From CAMAPP01 sp046153685 (GTDB lineage Bacteria; Pseudomonadota; Alphaproteobacteria; CADEGL01): a stretch of DNA of 64,000 bases. Shown here in pieces: positions 51,424 to 60,677 of the stretch. The position numbers and the translations under genes were made by a program. Every line of letters begins with the position of its first letter. The first letter of the stretch is position 1. The stretch spans positions 1 to 64,000 of the forward strand of contig JBJXGH010000129.1 of the NCBI GenBank assembly GCA_046153685.1, given 5' to 3'. Under the pieces are notes generated by a model. The model was not told where the DNA came from and searched no databases. It worked only from the letters and a program-made list of their open reading frames with translations.

Positions 51424-53352
51424 TTAATTGGTCACTTGCGGGCGCGGCTTACGTGACTCGCCGAGCCAAAAAGTTTCCGGCCGGTAGATGCCAAAATGCG
51501 CACCCGGCTCCCAGTTGAATACGCCCTCGACCGGAACGTTGCGCAATTTGTTCGACACGACCACCGGCTGCAGGGTTCCGGCCACCACGCCAATGGAGAA
51601 TACCTGGTCGGCGTGAATTTCCAGCATCCGTTTCCAGATGGCCGCGCGACGCTCCGCCGACGCTTCGCGCCGCCAGGCCTGGTTGAGGCGTGCGAGTTCC
51701 TGGGCGGCTGGCATGTCCGGGGCCTCGCCGGTCTTGCCGCCGGTTTCGAAAAACTGGCCCCATTTTGACCATTGGAGTTGCTGCTGGTTGGTGGGGGCGA
51801 GTTCCTCGGGGCTTTGATCGGCCGTCGCAAGCCCGTTCTCCAGCCCGCTCCATACCGCCATGATCGCGTCGCCGGCGAACACCCGGTTGCGGAACACTTC
51901 GCGCTGCGACGGCTTGATGAAAAGCTTGATGCCAGCCTTGATCCAAGTGTCGCGGATCAATTCCAGAACATCGGCTTGCTCGGTGCTCTCGCCCGCCGTC
52001 TCGACGATGATCTCGAGTGGCCGACCATCGGGCAAGAGGCGCACGCCCTTATTGTTGCGCTTGGTCAAGCCGATATCGTCGAGCAGCGCATTGGCACGGA
52101 TCAAATCGAAATCCGCCCACGCGGTCTGGTAGGCCGTCTCGAAAAGCGGACTTTGCGGCAGGATCGTGTTCGCCGCCTTGAGCGCCAGACCAAAATAAAC
52201 CACTTGGTTTACCTCGTGCCGGTTGATCGCTAGCGAAAGCGCGCGGCGAAAGCGCGCATCACGCAACATCTGGCGCCAGACCGGATCGTTGGCGTTCAAG
52301 TTCGGGAACAGCGCGAAATGTGATCCCTTGGCGGTGCGCCAGAGAAGTACCGATTGATCGGTCCGCCTCTCGCTTTCCCGGAGGAACGTATAGTTGTCGA
52401 AACGGATATAGCGCGCCTGCAAATCGGATTCGCCCGCGCCGGCCTTGGCTGGAATGATCTTCGAATCGGCCACGTTCAATATCACGTCATCAATATAGGG
52501 TAATTGCTGTCCCATCTCGTCGACGCGATGAAAATACGGATTGCGCACGAATTGGAAACGCTCGGCCGGCGGATTGGTTCTCAGCACCCAGGGATCGAGG
52601 GTCGGCAACTCGGCATTGTCGTTGCGGTACATGTGATCCATGCGGTGATGCAGCGCGGCCCAGTTCTGCTGGCCGTATTCCTTGACCAAACGCGCAATGT
52701 CCTCGGGCTTGCCGAACTTGCGATGGAACCGCTTGAGATATTGCGCCGGGCGATAGATGTAGAGCGGCGTGGCGCTCGCAAGGGCGGGCAGGAAGAATGG
52801 ATTGGGCTTCGACCAGGAATAGCGCACCGTCGTTTCGTTCACGACCTGGAAGACGGGCTTCTCGCCTTCCACCAGCAATTGCGTCGGCGGCCCAAAGGGC
52901 GACAATTCCGCATTGCCGGCCACATCCTCCCAGAAATACCGGAAATCCTCGGCGGTGAAGGGATGGCCGTCCGACCATCTATGGCCTTTGCGCAAGCGCA
53001 GGGTGAAGATCCGTCCGCCTTCTTGCTCGACCGATTCAAGAATATCGGGCTCCAATCGGTACTCCGGCGACCACACCACGAGGCGCGCATAGCCGTAAAC
53101 CGTCATCTGCCGCGTGTCCTTGGCCGAGGCCATGAGCATGCGCAGCGTACCTCCGGATTTTCCGAGCTCGCGCTGGCCGCGCCCGACTTGGACGACGAGC
53201 GGTTTTTCGGGAAGGCGCTTGGTGATTGGGGGCAATTGCCCCGCGTTCACGCGCGCGACGAGCGTAGGCGGCTCGACCCAGGCCGCCTCGGCCGCGCCCA
53301 CGAGGGCCGCGAGGAGAGCAATTGCTCCGAGCATTGCGCGCGCCGCGATCAT
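51424..53352 (-). CDS. yejA: Peptide ABC transporter substrate-binding protein, family 5
   Basis: The 642-residue periplasmic protein has a signal peptide (MLGAIALLAALVGAAEAAW) and the family 5 fold, with GTLRMLMASAKDTRQMTVYGYARLV near residue 65 and LRKGHRWSDGHPFTAEDFRYFWE near 120. The later FRRALSLAINRHEVNQVVYFGLALKAAN is also characteristic. Length is on the long side, as in YejA-type proteins. It overlaps the ATPase gene stop by four bases (ATGA) and precedes the permeases. Confidence 0.93.
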   Translation of the reverse strand: MIAARAMLGAIALLAALVGAAEAAWVEPPTLVARVNAGQLPPITKRLPEKPLVVQVGRGQRELGKSGGTLRMLMASAKDTRQMTVYGYARLVVWSPEYRLEPDILESVEQEGGRIFTLRLRKGHRWSDGHPFTAEDFRYFWEDVAGNAELSPFGPPTQLLVEGEKPVFQVVNETTVRYSWSKPNPFFLPALASATPLYIYRPAQYLKRFHRKFGKPEDIARLVKEYGQQNWAALHHRMDHMYRNDNAELPTLDPWVLRTNPPAERFQFVRNPYFHRVDEMGQQLPYIDDVILNVADSKIIPAKAGAGESDLQARYIRFDNYTFLRESERRTDQSVLLWRTAKGSHFALFPNLNANDPVWRQMLRDARFRRALSLAINRHEVNQVVYFGLALKAANTILPQSPLFETAYQTAWADFDLIRANALLDDIGLTKRNNKGVRLLPDGRPLEIIVETAGESTEQADVLELIRDTWIKAGIKLFIKPSQREVFRNRVFAGDAIMAVWSGLENGLATADQSPEELAPTNQQQLQWSKWGQFFETGGKTGEAPDMPAAQELARLNQAWRREASAERRAAIWKRMLEIHADQVFSIGVVAGTLQPVVVSNKLRNVPVEGVFNWEPGAHFGIYRPETFWLGESRKPRPQVTN

Positions 53353-55235
53353 GCCACGAGCTCGCGCGAATCGGCGCGCATGTCCGCGCGCACGAAATGA
53401 CCGCCACCTAAATCAATGAGGGCGGGCTTGGCATCGGCGTCGATCGTGAACGGTCGCGGCCAGGATTCGGGGTCGGACGCCGTGCCTTCCATGAGCGCAG
53501 ACAGATCGAGCCTGCGCTCCAAATCTGGATAAGGCACGGCCGAGACGAGCGCCCTGGTGTAGGGATGAACGGGATTGCTGAACAAAAGTTCTCGTGGCGC
53601 CAGTTCGACCAGCCGCCCTTTGCACATCACCGCGATGCGCGCAGCCAGATAGTCGACGACCGCGAGATTGTGGGAGATGAACAGATATGTGAGACCCAGT
53701 TCGCGCTGGAGATCCTTGAGCAGATTCAAGATCTGCGCTTGAATCGAGACATCGAGCGCCGAAACGGGCTCGTCACAGATCAGGACGTCGGGGCGCAGCG
53801 CAAGCGCGCGCGCGATGCCGATGCGCTGACGCTGACCGCCCGAAAAGCTGTGCGGGTAGCGGTTCATATGGCGCACGTCGAGGCCGACGAGGCGCAGCAA
53901 CTCCTTCACCATCTCGGAGCGGAAATCCGCGTCGCCTACCCGGTGGATGACCAAGGGCTCGCCAATGATATCGAACACCGTCATGCGCGGATTGAGCGAA
54001 CTGAACGGGTCCTGGAAAATGAATTGCAGGCGTTTGCGAAAATCGATGAGCGCGCGGCCCTCAAGGGCCAGCACGTCGATGGGGCGATCGCGGTCGAAGA
54101 ATGTGACCCTGCCTGCCTCGGGCCGGAGCGCGCGCATCACGATCTTGGACACGGTCGTTTTGCCGCAGCCGCTTTCGCCGACGAGACCCAGACATTCCCC
54201 GCGCGCGAGCGTGAAGCTCACGTCGTCGACCGCCAGCACGTCCCGCGCGCTCGCAGTGCCGAACCAGCCGCTATTGCGGATGCGAAAACGCTTGGTCAGG
54301 CTCTCGACCGCGAGCAGAGGCGTGCCTGCCGCCGCTTGTTCACCTGTCTTCCTGCGCAGCAGATGGCCCGTCTCGCCGCGTATCTCGCGCAAGGGCACCA
54401 GACGCTCGTTGCGGGCCATGTCGAAATGCGGCACCGCGCGGAACAGGGCGTTCAGATACGGGTGTTGAGGCCTGGCAAAAAGCTCGGGCGCCGTGCCCGA
54501 CTCCATGATCTCGCCGCGATACATGACCACGACTTCTTCGGCGATATTGGCCACGACGCCGAGATCATGTGTGATCATCAAGACGGCCATGCCCAGTTCG
54601 CGCTGCAAATCGCCGACAAGCTTCAGAATTTGTGCCTGTATGGTGACGTCGAGCGCGGTCGTCGGCTCGTCCGCGATCAATAGGCCAGGCCGGCAAATCA
54701 GCGCCATGGCAATCATCGCGCGCTGGCGCAGGCCGCCGGACAGCTCGAAGGCATAGCTGCGATAGGCACGGGCCGGATCGGGAAAACCGACGAGGCGCAA
54801 CATGTCGATGCACAATGCGCGACCCTCGGCCTTGCCGACGGCGCGATGAAGGTGCAGCGCCTCGCCGATTTGATCGCCGACCGTGTGCAGCGGCGATAAC
54901 GAGGTCATCGGCTCTTGGAAGATGATCGATATCCTGCCCCCGCGAATCCGACGCATGGCTGGCCCGTCGCGCTCGAGCGCGGCGATATCGGTAACGGCAC
55001 CGCCCTGGACGGGGTCGGAGATCAATATCTGTCCGCCGGCGATACGGCCGACGCTCGGCAGGATTCCCATGATCGCTTGCGCGATGACCGACTTTCCAGA
55101 GCCCGATTCACCGACGATGGCGACGGTCGAGGCTGGGCGCACGCGAAACGAAACGCCCTTGACCGCTTGCAGCACTCCGCCCGGGACATCGAATTCGATG
55201 CGCAGATCACGAACCGACAGCAAATCTTCGGTCAT
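53349..55235 (-). CDS. yejF: Dual-ATPase ABC importer component, YejF/DppDF fusion-like
   Basis: The 628-residue protein has two tandem ABC ATPase halves. The first: Walker A IVGESGSGKSVIAQAI near residue 40, signature ELSGGLRQRAMIAMAL, Walker B LLIADEPTTALD. The second: LVGESGCGKTTVSKIVMRAL, SFSGGQRQRIGIARAL and VLICDEPVSALD. Each has an oligopeptide C-terminal region (PQHPYLNAL and NPVHPYTRALVSAVP). I chose the ATG at 55235, overlapping the stop of the upstream membrane-protein gene (ATGA). It powers YejB/YejE. Confidence 0.94.
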   Translation of the reverse strand: MTEDLLSVRDLRIEFDVPGGVLQAVKGVSFRVRPASTVAIVGESGSGKSVIAQAIMGILPSVGRIAGGQILISDPVQGGAVTDIAALERDGPAMRRIRGGRISIIFQEPMTSLSPLHTVGDQIGEALHLHRAVGKAEGRALCIDMLRLVGFPDPARAYRSYAFELSGGLRQRAMIAMALICRPGLLIADEPTTALDVTIQAQILKLVGDLQRELGMAVLMITHDLGVVANIAEEVVVMYRGEIMESGTAPELFARPQHPYLNALFRAVPHFDMARNERLVPLREIRGETGHLLRRKTGEQAAAGTPLLAVESLTKRFRIRNSGWFGTASARDVLAVDDVSFTLARGECLGLVGESGCGKTTVSKIVMRALRPEAGRVTFFDRDRPIDVLALEGRALIDFRKRLQFIFQDPFSSLNPRMTVFDIIGEPLVIHRVGDADFRSEMVKELLRLVGLDVRHMNRYPHSFSGGQRQRIGIARALALRPDVLICDEPVSALDVSIQAQILNLLKDLQRELGLTYLFISHNLAVVDYLAARIAVMCKGRLVELAPRELLFSNPVHPYTRALVSAVPYPDLERRLDLSALMEGTASDPESWPRPFTIDADAKPALIDLGGGHFVRADMRADSRELVA

Positions 55236-55753
55236 GTTCGGGCAACTCCCGAGCCGATCCTCAGCGAGCCGAGATTGGCCAGGGTGGTATCGTCGAGCGC
55301 GACGCCTCCCTGTTCGGCGGCAAGAGCCGCGCGCGCGACGACGGTCTCGAAGCCCTCGATCGTCGAATCGATAGTCAGCCGGTCTTTGCCATCCGCAAGG
55401 CGCAACTCCACCCAGCCCTCCGAACGGTCGCGCTTGGTCGAAAAGAACCTCAACCGCATCGTCTGGACGTCCCGCCATGCAAGACTTATGCGGCGAAAGC
55501 CTGGAATTTGCGGACTTCCCTCGCCAAGCGGACAGGAGACTACCCCGTCCTCCGTGACTAGAACCAGCGCAAATCGCCGGATATAGCTGCGCACGCCGAA
55601 GGCAAAAAACAGCGATGCCAGCAAGCCGAATATCCCCGTGGCTATGGGACTTTCGCTCGTGACCGCGCAAGGTACCGCCGTCAGCACGAAGCCGACGACC
55701 GCGCGCAGCAGATCGCCCCGAATGGCCCTTGCCGCATAGCGGTGAACGCTCAC
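55232..55753 (-). CDS. Hypothetical membrane protein coupled to the Yej-type operon
   Basis: The 173-residue protein is not assigned to a named family. Two hydrophobic segments (DLLRAVVGFVLTAVPCAV and IATGIFGLLASLFFAFGVRSY, about residues 14-55) are followed by a soluble domain (RFALVLVTEDGVVSCPLGEG...WRDVQTMRLRFF...WVELRLADGKDRLTIDST) that resembles PH-like or bPH/YdbT-type repeats in its beta-rich pattern. It overlaps the deacetylase-like gene (stop 55750) by four bases and the ATPase start by four, joining the glycan set to the transporter. Confidence 0.75.
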   Translation of the reverse strand: MSVHRYAARAIRGDLLRAVVGFVLTAVPCAVTSESPIATGIFGLLASLFFAFGVRSYIRRFALVLVTEDGVVSCPLGEGSPQIPGFRRISLAWRDVQTMRLRFFSTKRDRSEGWVELRLADGKDRLTIDSTIEGFETVVARAALAAEQGGVALDDTTLANLGSLRIGSGVART

Positions 55754-56523
55754 TTGGGTGCTCCCGTTCTCGCCCCGACGCCAGATCGAAACGCCTCATC
55801 GGCGTCGAGCCAGCGGGCCGAGGGATGGTCGCGCATCTTTTCGCACAAGCGCGCCAGAAACGCCCAGGCCGCTTCGTCGTGAATGAGATGGTGAGTGAGA
55901 AGGCCGGTCGGCTCGTCATCTGTCGTCGCCGTCCGGCGCGCCGCTAGATGGCCGACAAGCGCGCCCAAGGCCTGCTCCTCGCCGACAAAGCCGCGCGCAC
56001 CTCGCCAATCCATGATATCGACATGGGTATTGGTCTGCACGAAGCCGCGAATGGGTTCCGCTCGCCGCCTCGCGCCAAAAGTGGAAAGGCCGCGATATCC
56101 GATCTCGGGCAGGAATGGCACCATGGCGGGCGCGATCCTATTCCATGGCGGAACCAATATTGGCCGCGCGCGCGCGCCGAAGACAGACTCGAGGCGCGCC
56201 CACCCCGTAGCCAAATCCCCAAGGGTATGGGAGTAAGGCCGGTGCGCGCCCAATTCCATCTTGGCCGATTCGGGTGGCGCGTGATTGGCATGGCTATAGC
56301 CGTGCTGCACGACAAGCACGTTCGCTCCGTCAAGCGCCAGCGCCAAGCCGGCGTCGAGCCTTGCCGGAATCACGGCGAGTGCGATCGGCGTTCCGGACGC
56401 GCACGACAAAAGCTTGCGCAATTCGGGTCCGGCGGCAATCGCATCGTCGTCGCGCCACCATAGCGTGACGCCATCGGGCGCCCAAAGGTCCAGCTCCGCG
56501 TGCAATTGAGCCCAGGACGTCAC
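55750..56523 (-). CDS. Polysaccharide-deacetylase-like protein
   Basis: The 257-residue protein has the NodB-like fold: GVTLWWRDDDAIAAGPELRKLL carries the acidic metal motif (DDD), VLVVQHGYSHANHAPPES the HGxxH-type ligand set (HGYSHANH), and ILVPPWNRIAP the later substrate strand. The family removes acyl groups from polysaccharides. Whether this one is active is uncertain because the central region is short. It is between a membrane protein and a glycosyltransferase and overlaps both, so it is part of one coupled unit. Confidence 0.84.
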   Translation of the reverse strand: MTSWAQLHAELDLWAPDGVTLWWRDDDAIAAGPELRKLLSCASGTPIALAVIPARLDAGLALALDGANVLVVQHGYSHANHAPPESAKMELGAHRPYSHTLGDLATGWARLESVFGARARPILVPPWNRIAPAMVPFLPEIGYRGLSTFGARRRAEPIRGFVQTNTHVDIMDWRGARGFVGEEQALGALVGHLAARRTATTDDEPTGLLTHHLIHDEAAWAFLARLCEKMRDHPSARWLDADEAFRSGVGARTGAPK

Positions 56524-57674
56524 GATTGGGACCCGAGCGAATTCGCCAGATCCTCGATCATGCGCGCACTTTGCGCCGCGCCGTTCAAGTTGAAGCCCGC
56601 GCTAGGCCATCGCGCACTGCGGGATGCCCGGTCAATGGCTTGTGCGAGGGCCGGCGCTGAAAGCTCGGCTTCGCGCACGATCTCGGCGCGGCCGAGCGCC
56701 GCGAGCCGCGTCGCGCGCAAGGTCTGCTCGGTCTGACCTTCGCCCGCATAGGGCACGAGAACGGCGGGCGCACCGGCAAGAAGAATATCCATGACCGTAT
56801 TATAGCCGGCCTGCGACACCGATAACCGGCACCGGGCAAGCAAGCTCCGAAAATCCGCCCGCGCCCGCTCGATGCTCACGCCTTCGGGCGCATGCGCACG
56901 CAGAGCCGCCCATTCTCTTTCCGGCAGATCGCGGCCTGCGAGCAGACGCCACGGTGCATTGCCGAGCGTGCTTAGTGGACGCGCCTCCAGCGCCGTCCGT
57001 AGCAGCCGCGCGCCGACCGCCCCGCCGCCCGTCGAAACGACGATCTCGGAGCCTTGACCCAAAATCTCGGACGGCGGCGCGGATTCGGCAATGAAGCCGG
57101 TATAGGAAACCAGATCCGCGATGGCCGAGGCTTCGGGCAAGGAATCTTCGAGCCGAATCAAGGCTGGATCGGCGTGCACCATTACGTGGGTGAAATGCGC
57201 GCGTGCTGCGGCAACCATGCGCCCGGCCGATTCCGGTGATCGGGCCTGCAAGATATCGCGAATGGAGGAGATGAGTACGGGTCTCGGTCGCATGGCGAGC
57301 GCCGCCGCGAGCAGCGGCTTCAGCTCGAATTCGAGTTTCCGGCGGCCGAAGGGATAGGTCTCGAAAACCACGATCTGCGGCGCTTGCTCGCGGAGGCAAT
57401 CCACAAGCTGCCTGGCGCGGCCCTCGCAAAACACGGCGTCGAGCGGCGCGCCCGAAACATCGACCAGCGAGCGAAATCCTTCGTCCGCGCTCGCAACCGG
57501 CGGCAATTGCACGAATTCAACTCCGTCGAGAGCCAAATGGTCAATCGCTCGGCCGCCAGAGACCAGTCGGACCTCGAAGCCGTGCGCGGCCATGGCGCGC
57601 GCCAGCGCCGCTGCGCGCCGTAAATGGCCGGACCCGAGAAGGTGGGTGACCCAGATAAATGCGCGGCGCGTCAT
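56520..57674 (-). CDS. GT28/COG4671-like predicted glycosyltransferase (1)
   Basis: The 384-residue protein resembles MurG-type GT-B enzymes of the COG4671 group: the N-terminal FIWVTHLLGSGHLRRAAALARAM is the acceptor-side GLGHxRR-like motif, and the C-terminal VVSTGGGAVGARLLRTAL and CRLSVSQAGYNTVMDILLAGAPAVLVPYAGEGQTEQ is the donor-side motif of UDP-sugar GTs. The VSGGRAIDHL segment is also typical. Sugar and acceptor are unknown. The start overlaps no neighbour; it stops inside the overlap with the deacetylase-like gene. Confidence 0.86.
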   Translation of the reverse strand: MTRRAFIWVTHLLGSGHLRRAAALARAMAAHGFEVRLVSGGRAIDHLALDGVEFVQLPPVASADEGFRSLVDVSGAPLDAVFCEGRARQLVDCLREQAPQIVVFETYPFGRRKLEFELKPLLAAALAMRPRPVLISSIRDILQARSPESAGRMVAAARAHFTHVMVHADPALIRLEDSLPEASAIADLVSYTGFIAESAPPSEILGQGSEIVVSTGGGAVGARLLRTALEARPLSTLGNAPWRLLAGRDLPEREWAALRAHAPEGVSIERARADFRSLLARCRLSVSQAGYNTVMDILLAGAPAVLVPYAGEGQTEQTLRATRLAALGRAEIVREAELSAPALAQAIDRASRSARWPSAGFNLNGAAQSARMIEDLANSLGSQS

Positions 57675-57696
57675 GATCGCGTCGGGGGAGGGCCGG

Positions 57697-58299
57697 TCAC
57701 GGCGCGCCCGCGCGCGGCACGAGTGCGATATTGAGCCTGCCGATGGTGGGGCGGCCGATGCGGTCGAGCTCGAATAAATGGGCGCAATCCCATTCCATTT
57801 CGACGGGTGCGGGCCCGGTCATGTCCCAGCCGGTGGCGGCGGCAAGAACTACCCGAAGCACGCCCTTGTGCGCCACGGCCACGCTTGACTGATGCTCCGC
57901 CGCGCGCTCGGCGCACCACGACAACATGCGACGCTGAACGTCGCGCGGCGATTCCGCCGCCGGCGCGCGAAAATCGAGGCCGCGTGACTCGTTGCGGATC
58001 ATTTCCTCGCCGTAGCGTACGCGCAGCGCGTCGAGCGTTTCGCCCTCCCATTCGCCCCAGTGCATTTCCTTGAGCCGTGCATCGAGAGTCACGTCCCTAA
58101 ACCCGAGGATCGTCGCTGTCTCCCGCGCGCGCGCGAGCGGGCTGGCGTGGGCGCGAAAGTCGGCGAACTCCTCGGGCAAGCGCCAAGTTCGCACGCGCGC
58201 TCGACCCGAATCCGACAGGGGGATGTCCGAATGGCCCTGCACGCGGCCGGTCTCGTTCCAGGACGTCGGTCCGTGGCGAATGAGAAGGAGCTTGATCAT
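57697..58299 (-). CDS. Histidine phosphatase in the glycan cluster
   Basis: The 200-residue protein begins LLLIRHGPTSWNETGRVQGHSDIPLSDSG, the RHG motif of the histidine phosphatase superfamily, then HASPLARARETATIL with the second arginine, LKEMHWGEWEGETLDALR and VAVAHKGVLRVVLA with the second catalytic histidine. The relatives include alpha-ribazole phosphatase and sugar-phosphate phosphatases. Placement between two glycosyltransferase genes suggests it removes a phosphate from a sugar or lipid-linked intermediate. It overlaps the next gene by four bases (58296-58299). Confidence 0.88.
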   Translation of the reverse strand: MIKLLLIRHGPTSWNETGRVQGHSDIPLSDSGRARVRTWRLPEEFADFRAHASPLARARETATILGFRDVTLDARLKEMHWGEWEGETLDALRVRYGEEMIRNESRGLDFRAPAAESPRDVQRRMLSWCAERAAEHQSSVAVAHKGVLRVVLAAATGWDMTGPAPVEMEWDCAHLFELDRIGRPTIGRLNIALVPRAGAP

Positions 58300-59444
58300 G
58301 GCGGTGATTGAAGCGCTTCTTGCAGTATGGCGTCGAGGGTCCTCGCGGCCGCTCCAAGACCGTGCAACTCGGCCACTCGCGCCAGGGCCGCCTGGCCCAT
58401 CGCGCTCCGTCGAGCTCGGTTGGCGAGCATGTCGCGGATCGCTCGCGCGAAGGCCGCATCGTCGCGCGGCGGCACCAGTGTGCCGGTCGCGCCGTCCTCG
58501 ATGATCGCCGACACGCCGCCTTCATCCCCGGCGATGACGGGCAGGCCCGCGGCCTGGGCCTCGAGCAGCGCCATGCCGTAAGCCTCGCGCCATGCCGGCC
58601 AGGCGAACAGATCGCAGGCGGCAAGGAATCTCGGCATGTCTTCGGCGCCGATCTGGCCCAGATAGCGCGCGCGCTCAAGGTCGAGCGTGGTTAAGGCGGC
58701 ACGCGTCTCCAGAAGCGCTTCGCCGTCGCCGGCAATCAGCAAATGCCAAGGCCGGTCGAGGACAGTCTCAAGCGCGCGCGCCAGCGCCCGGTACGAGTCG
58801 AGTTTGTCGCCATGGCGCATCATGGCGGCAACCGCAATCCACGGGACATTCGAATCGAGTGCGTACTTGTGCGCGAGCGCCTCTCGATGACCGGCGCGCG
58901 CGATATGCGCCGCGCGAAAGGGCGATGGATCGAGGAAAGGGCGCATGTCAACCAGGCGCGCGGGATCCTGTACGGTCGTCAGCAGGCCCGCACGATCGGC
59001 AGGATTTAATGTGACGATGCGCGTGGCCGCCATGATCGCGGCGCGCGCCGCTTCATGGCCGACGGCCCAAGGCCCGCGTGCTTGCTTTGCGGCAATGGAG
59101 GCCTCGATCACGACATAAGGGACACCGAGGCTGCGGGCCACGGTCGGGCCGAGATAATCGGGCGCCTTGTGATGGAGATGATAGGTCAGCCAAATCTCCG
59201 GCCGTGCCGCCGCGTGCATGCGCCCGTACCGCCGCAGAATCCGCGCAGCCAAGCGTTCGCCGAGCGCAGCCAGGCGGGCTTGGCGCGTGGCGCTGCCCGA
59301 ATCATAGGTGCGCAGGCGCGAGGCTAACTCCACTCGATGTCCAGCTTGTTGCAGCGCCGCGAGAACGAGCCGCGCAACCGTGCGGTCGCCGGACGGCACC
59401 GAATGGTCCGGCGGCTTCAACGGCGCGTGGAAGGCGACGCGCAT
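58296..59444 (-). CDS. Glycosyltransferase family 4-like protein (1)
   Basis: The 382-residue GT-B protein has the C-terminal donor-binding region typical of GT4: WHLLIAGDGEALLETRAALTTLDLERARYLGQIGAEDMPRFLAACDLFAWPAWREAYGMALLEAQAAGLPVIAGDEGGVSAIIEDGATG. The EAYGMALLEAQA motif corresponds to the E-x7-E catalytic pair. The N-terminus (MRVAFHAPLKPPDHSVPSGDR) faces the acceptor. It overlaps the neighbouring GT4-like gene by 28 bases and the phosphatase by four, so translation of these genes is probably coupled. Confidence 0.88.
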   Translation of the reverse strand: MRVAFHAPLKPPDHSVPSGDRTVARLVLAALQQAGHRVELASRLRTYDSGSATRQARLAALGERLAARILRRYGRMHAAARPEIWLTYHLHHKAPDYLGPTVARSLGVPYVVIEASIAAKQARGPWAVGHEAARAAIMAATRIVTLNPADRAGLLTTVQDPARLVDMRPFLDPSPFRAAHIARAGHREALAHKYALDSNVPWIAVAAMMRHGDKLDSYRALARALETVLDRPWHLLIAGDGEALLETRAALTTLDLERARYLGQIGAEDMPRFLAACDLFAWPAWREAYGMALLEAQAAGLPVIAGDEGGVSAIIEDGATGTLVPPRDDAAFARAIRDMLANRARRSAMGQAALARVAELHGLGAAARTLDAILQEALQSPP

Positions 59445-60661
59445 GGACGCGGCTCCATGTCAAACAGCGCGCGGATGATCTCGATGCCCGGATCGAGTGA
59501 AAATCGCGCGCGGATTCGCGCCTGCCCGGCCCGGGCGAGGTCGCCGGCAAGCGCGTGGTCGGACAATAAGCGGACGATGGCGGCGCACAGTGCTTGGATG
59601 TCGCCTGGCTCGGCCAACAGACCGGTCACGCCGTCCTCGATCAGTTCAGGAATACCCGAAAGCCGGGTGGAGATGCAGGGCAGACCCTGGCTTTGCGCCT
59701 CCATCAGCACATTCGGCAATCCGTCCCTATCTCCGTCCGGCGCCATGCGGCTGGCGAGAACAAAGATATCTGCCGAACGGTAAAGCGCGAGAAGCTCGCC
59801 TTGATCGAGCGCGCCACGCCATTGAACGCGGTCACCGAGGCCCAATCGCGCGGCGCGCCGTTTTAGTCCGGCAAGGAGTGGCCCGCCGCCGACATGAACG
59901 AAGCGCCATGCGTGATCTGGCGGGATGCGTGCAAGCGCGTCGAGTACGTCATGCAGGCCTTTTTTCCGCACCGCGCGACCGACCGAAAGAATAACCGCTG
60001 GCGCGCCGCGCGGCACGACCCTGGTTTCGGGAGCTGGAAAGCGCGCCAGATCAAGGCCGTGATAGGCCAGAGAGATTTTGGTCGGGCTTGGCGCAAGCGC
60101 CGCCAAATGCGCCCGCCCAGCCTCGGTGCAGGTCGTGAGCCAATCGAGGGAGGCAAGCTTTTCGCGTTTTTCCCACTCGGGCGTGGTCCATATATCCTTG
60201 GCGTGGGCCGAACAGCTCCACGGCAGGCCGCGCAGCAACGCCGCATAGCGCGCGACCGAGGCGGGTGTGTGAAGAAAATGCGCGTGAATGCGCGTGATAT
60301 CGGAGCTGAGCTCGCGCGCCAGCACCAAAGCCTGGCCAAAGCGGCGAATGCGATTGGGCGAGGGGTCGCGCCGCAGATCGGCAAGAAACGCGGCGCGTGC
60401 GCGTGGATATTCGGCTTGTCCGCGCCAGTGCCGCCATGCGCGAATGGTGCGCCGGGGTTCGTCAGCTAGATACTCAGGCAGATACCAGACACGCGCGGCG
60501 ATTTCGCCGTGGATGGCGTGTCGCTTGGCCTCGGTCGGGCGGCGCAGCGAGACGATTTCGATTTCGAGCCCGCGCCGTTCCAACGCCAGGATTTCCTGGG
60601 CGATGAAGGTTTCCGATAGCCGGGGATAGCCCTTGAGGATGAATGCGACGCGACCGATCAC
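59417..60661 (-). CDS. Glycosyltransferase family 4-like protein (2), colanic/exopolysaccharide type
   Basis: The 414-residue GT-B protein begins MIGRVAFILKGYPRLSETFIAQEILALERRG, the N-terminus of WcaL/AmsK-like exopolysaccharide transferases, and has the C-terminal FVLASRMAPDGDRDGLPNVLMEAQSQGLPCISTRLSGIPELIEDGVTG with the GT4 E-x7-E-like pair. Its sugar donor is unknown. The next gene upstream starts 17 bases earlier on the same strand. The start ATG is chosen from the family. Confidence 0.9.
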   Translation of the reverse strand: MIGRVAFILKGYPRLSETFIAQEILALERRGLEIEIVSLRRPTEAKRHAIHGEIAARVWYLPEYLADEPRRTIRAWRHWRGQAEYPRARAAFLADLRRDPSPNRIRRFGQALVLARELSSDITRIHAHFLHTPASVARYAALLRGLPWSCSAHAKDIWTTPEWEKREKLASLDWLTTCTEAGRAHLAALAPSPTKISLAYHGLDLARFPAPETRVVPRGAPAVILSVGRAVRKKGLHDVLDALARIPPDHAWRFVHVGGGPLLAGLKRRAARLGLGDRVQWRGALDQGELLALYRSADIFVLASRMAPDGDRDGLPNVLMEAQSQGLPCISTRLSGIPELIEDGVTGLLAEPGDIQALCAAIVRLLSDHALAGDLARAGQARIRARFSLDPGIEIIRALFDMEPRPCASPSTRR

Positions 60662-60677
60662 GCCAATCCCGCGCCGC

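Noticed and set aside
52504..53400. 298-residue plus-strand frame across the substrate-binding protein
   Set aside because: Antisense to the YejA-like gene, whose signal peptide and family motifs are on the minus strand.
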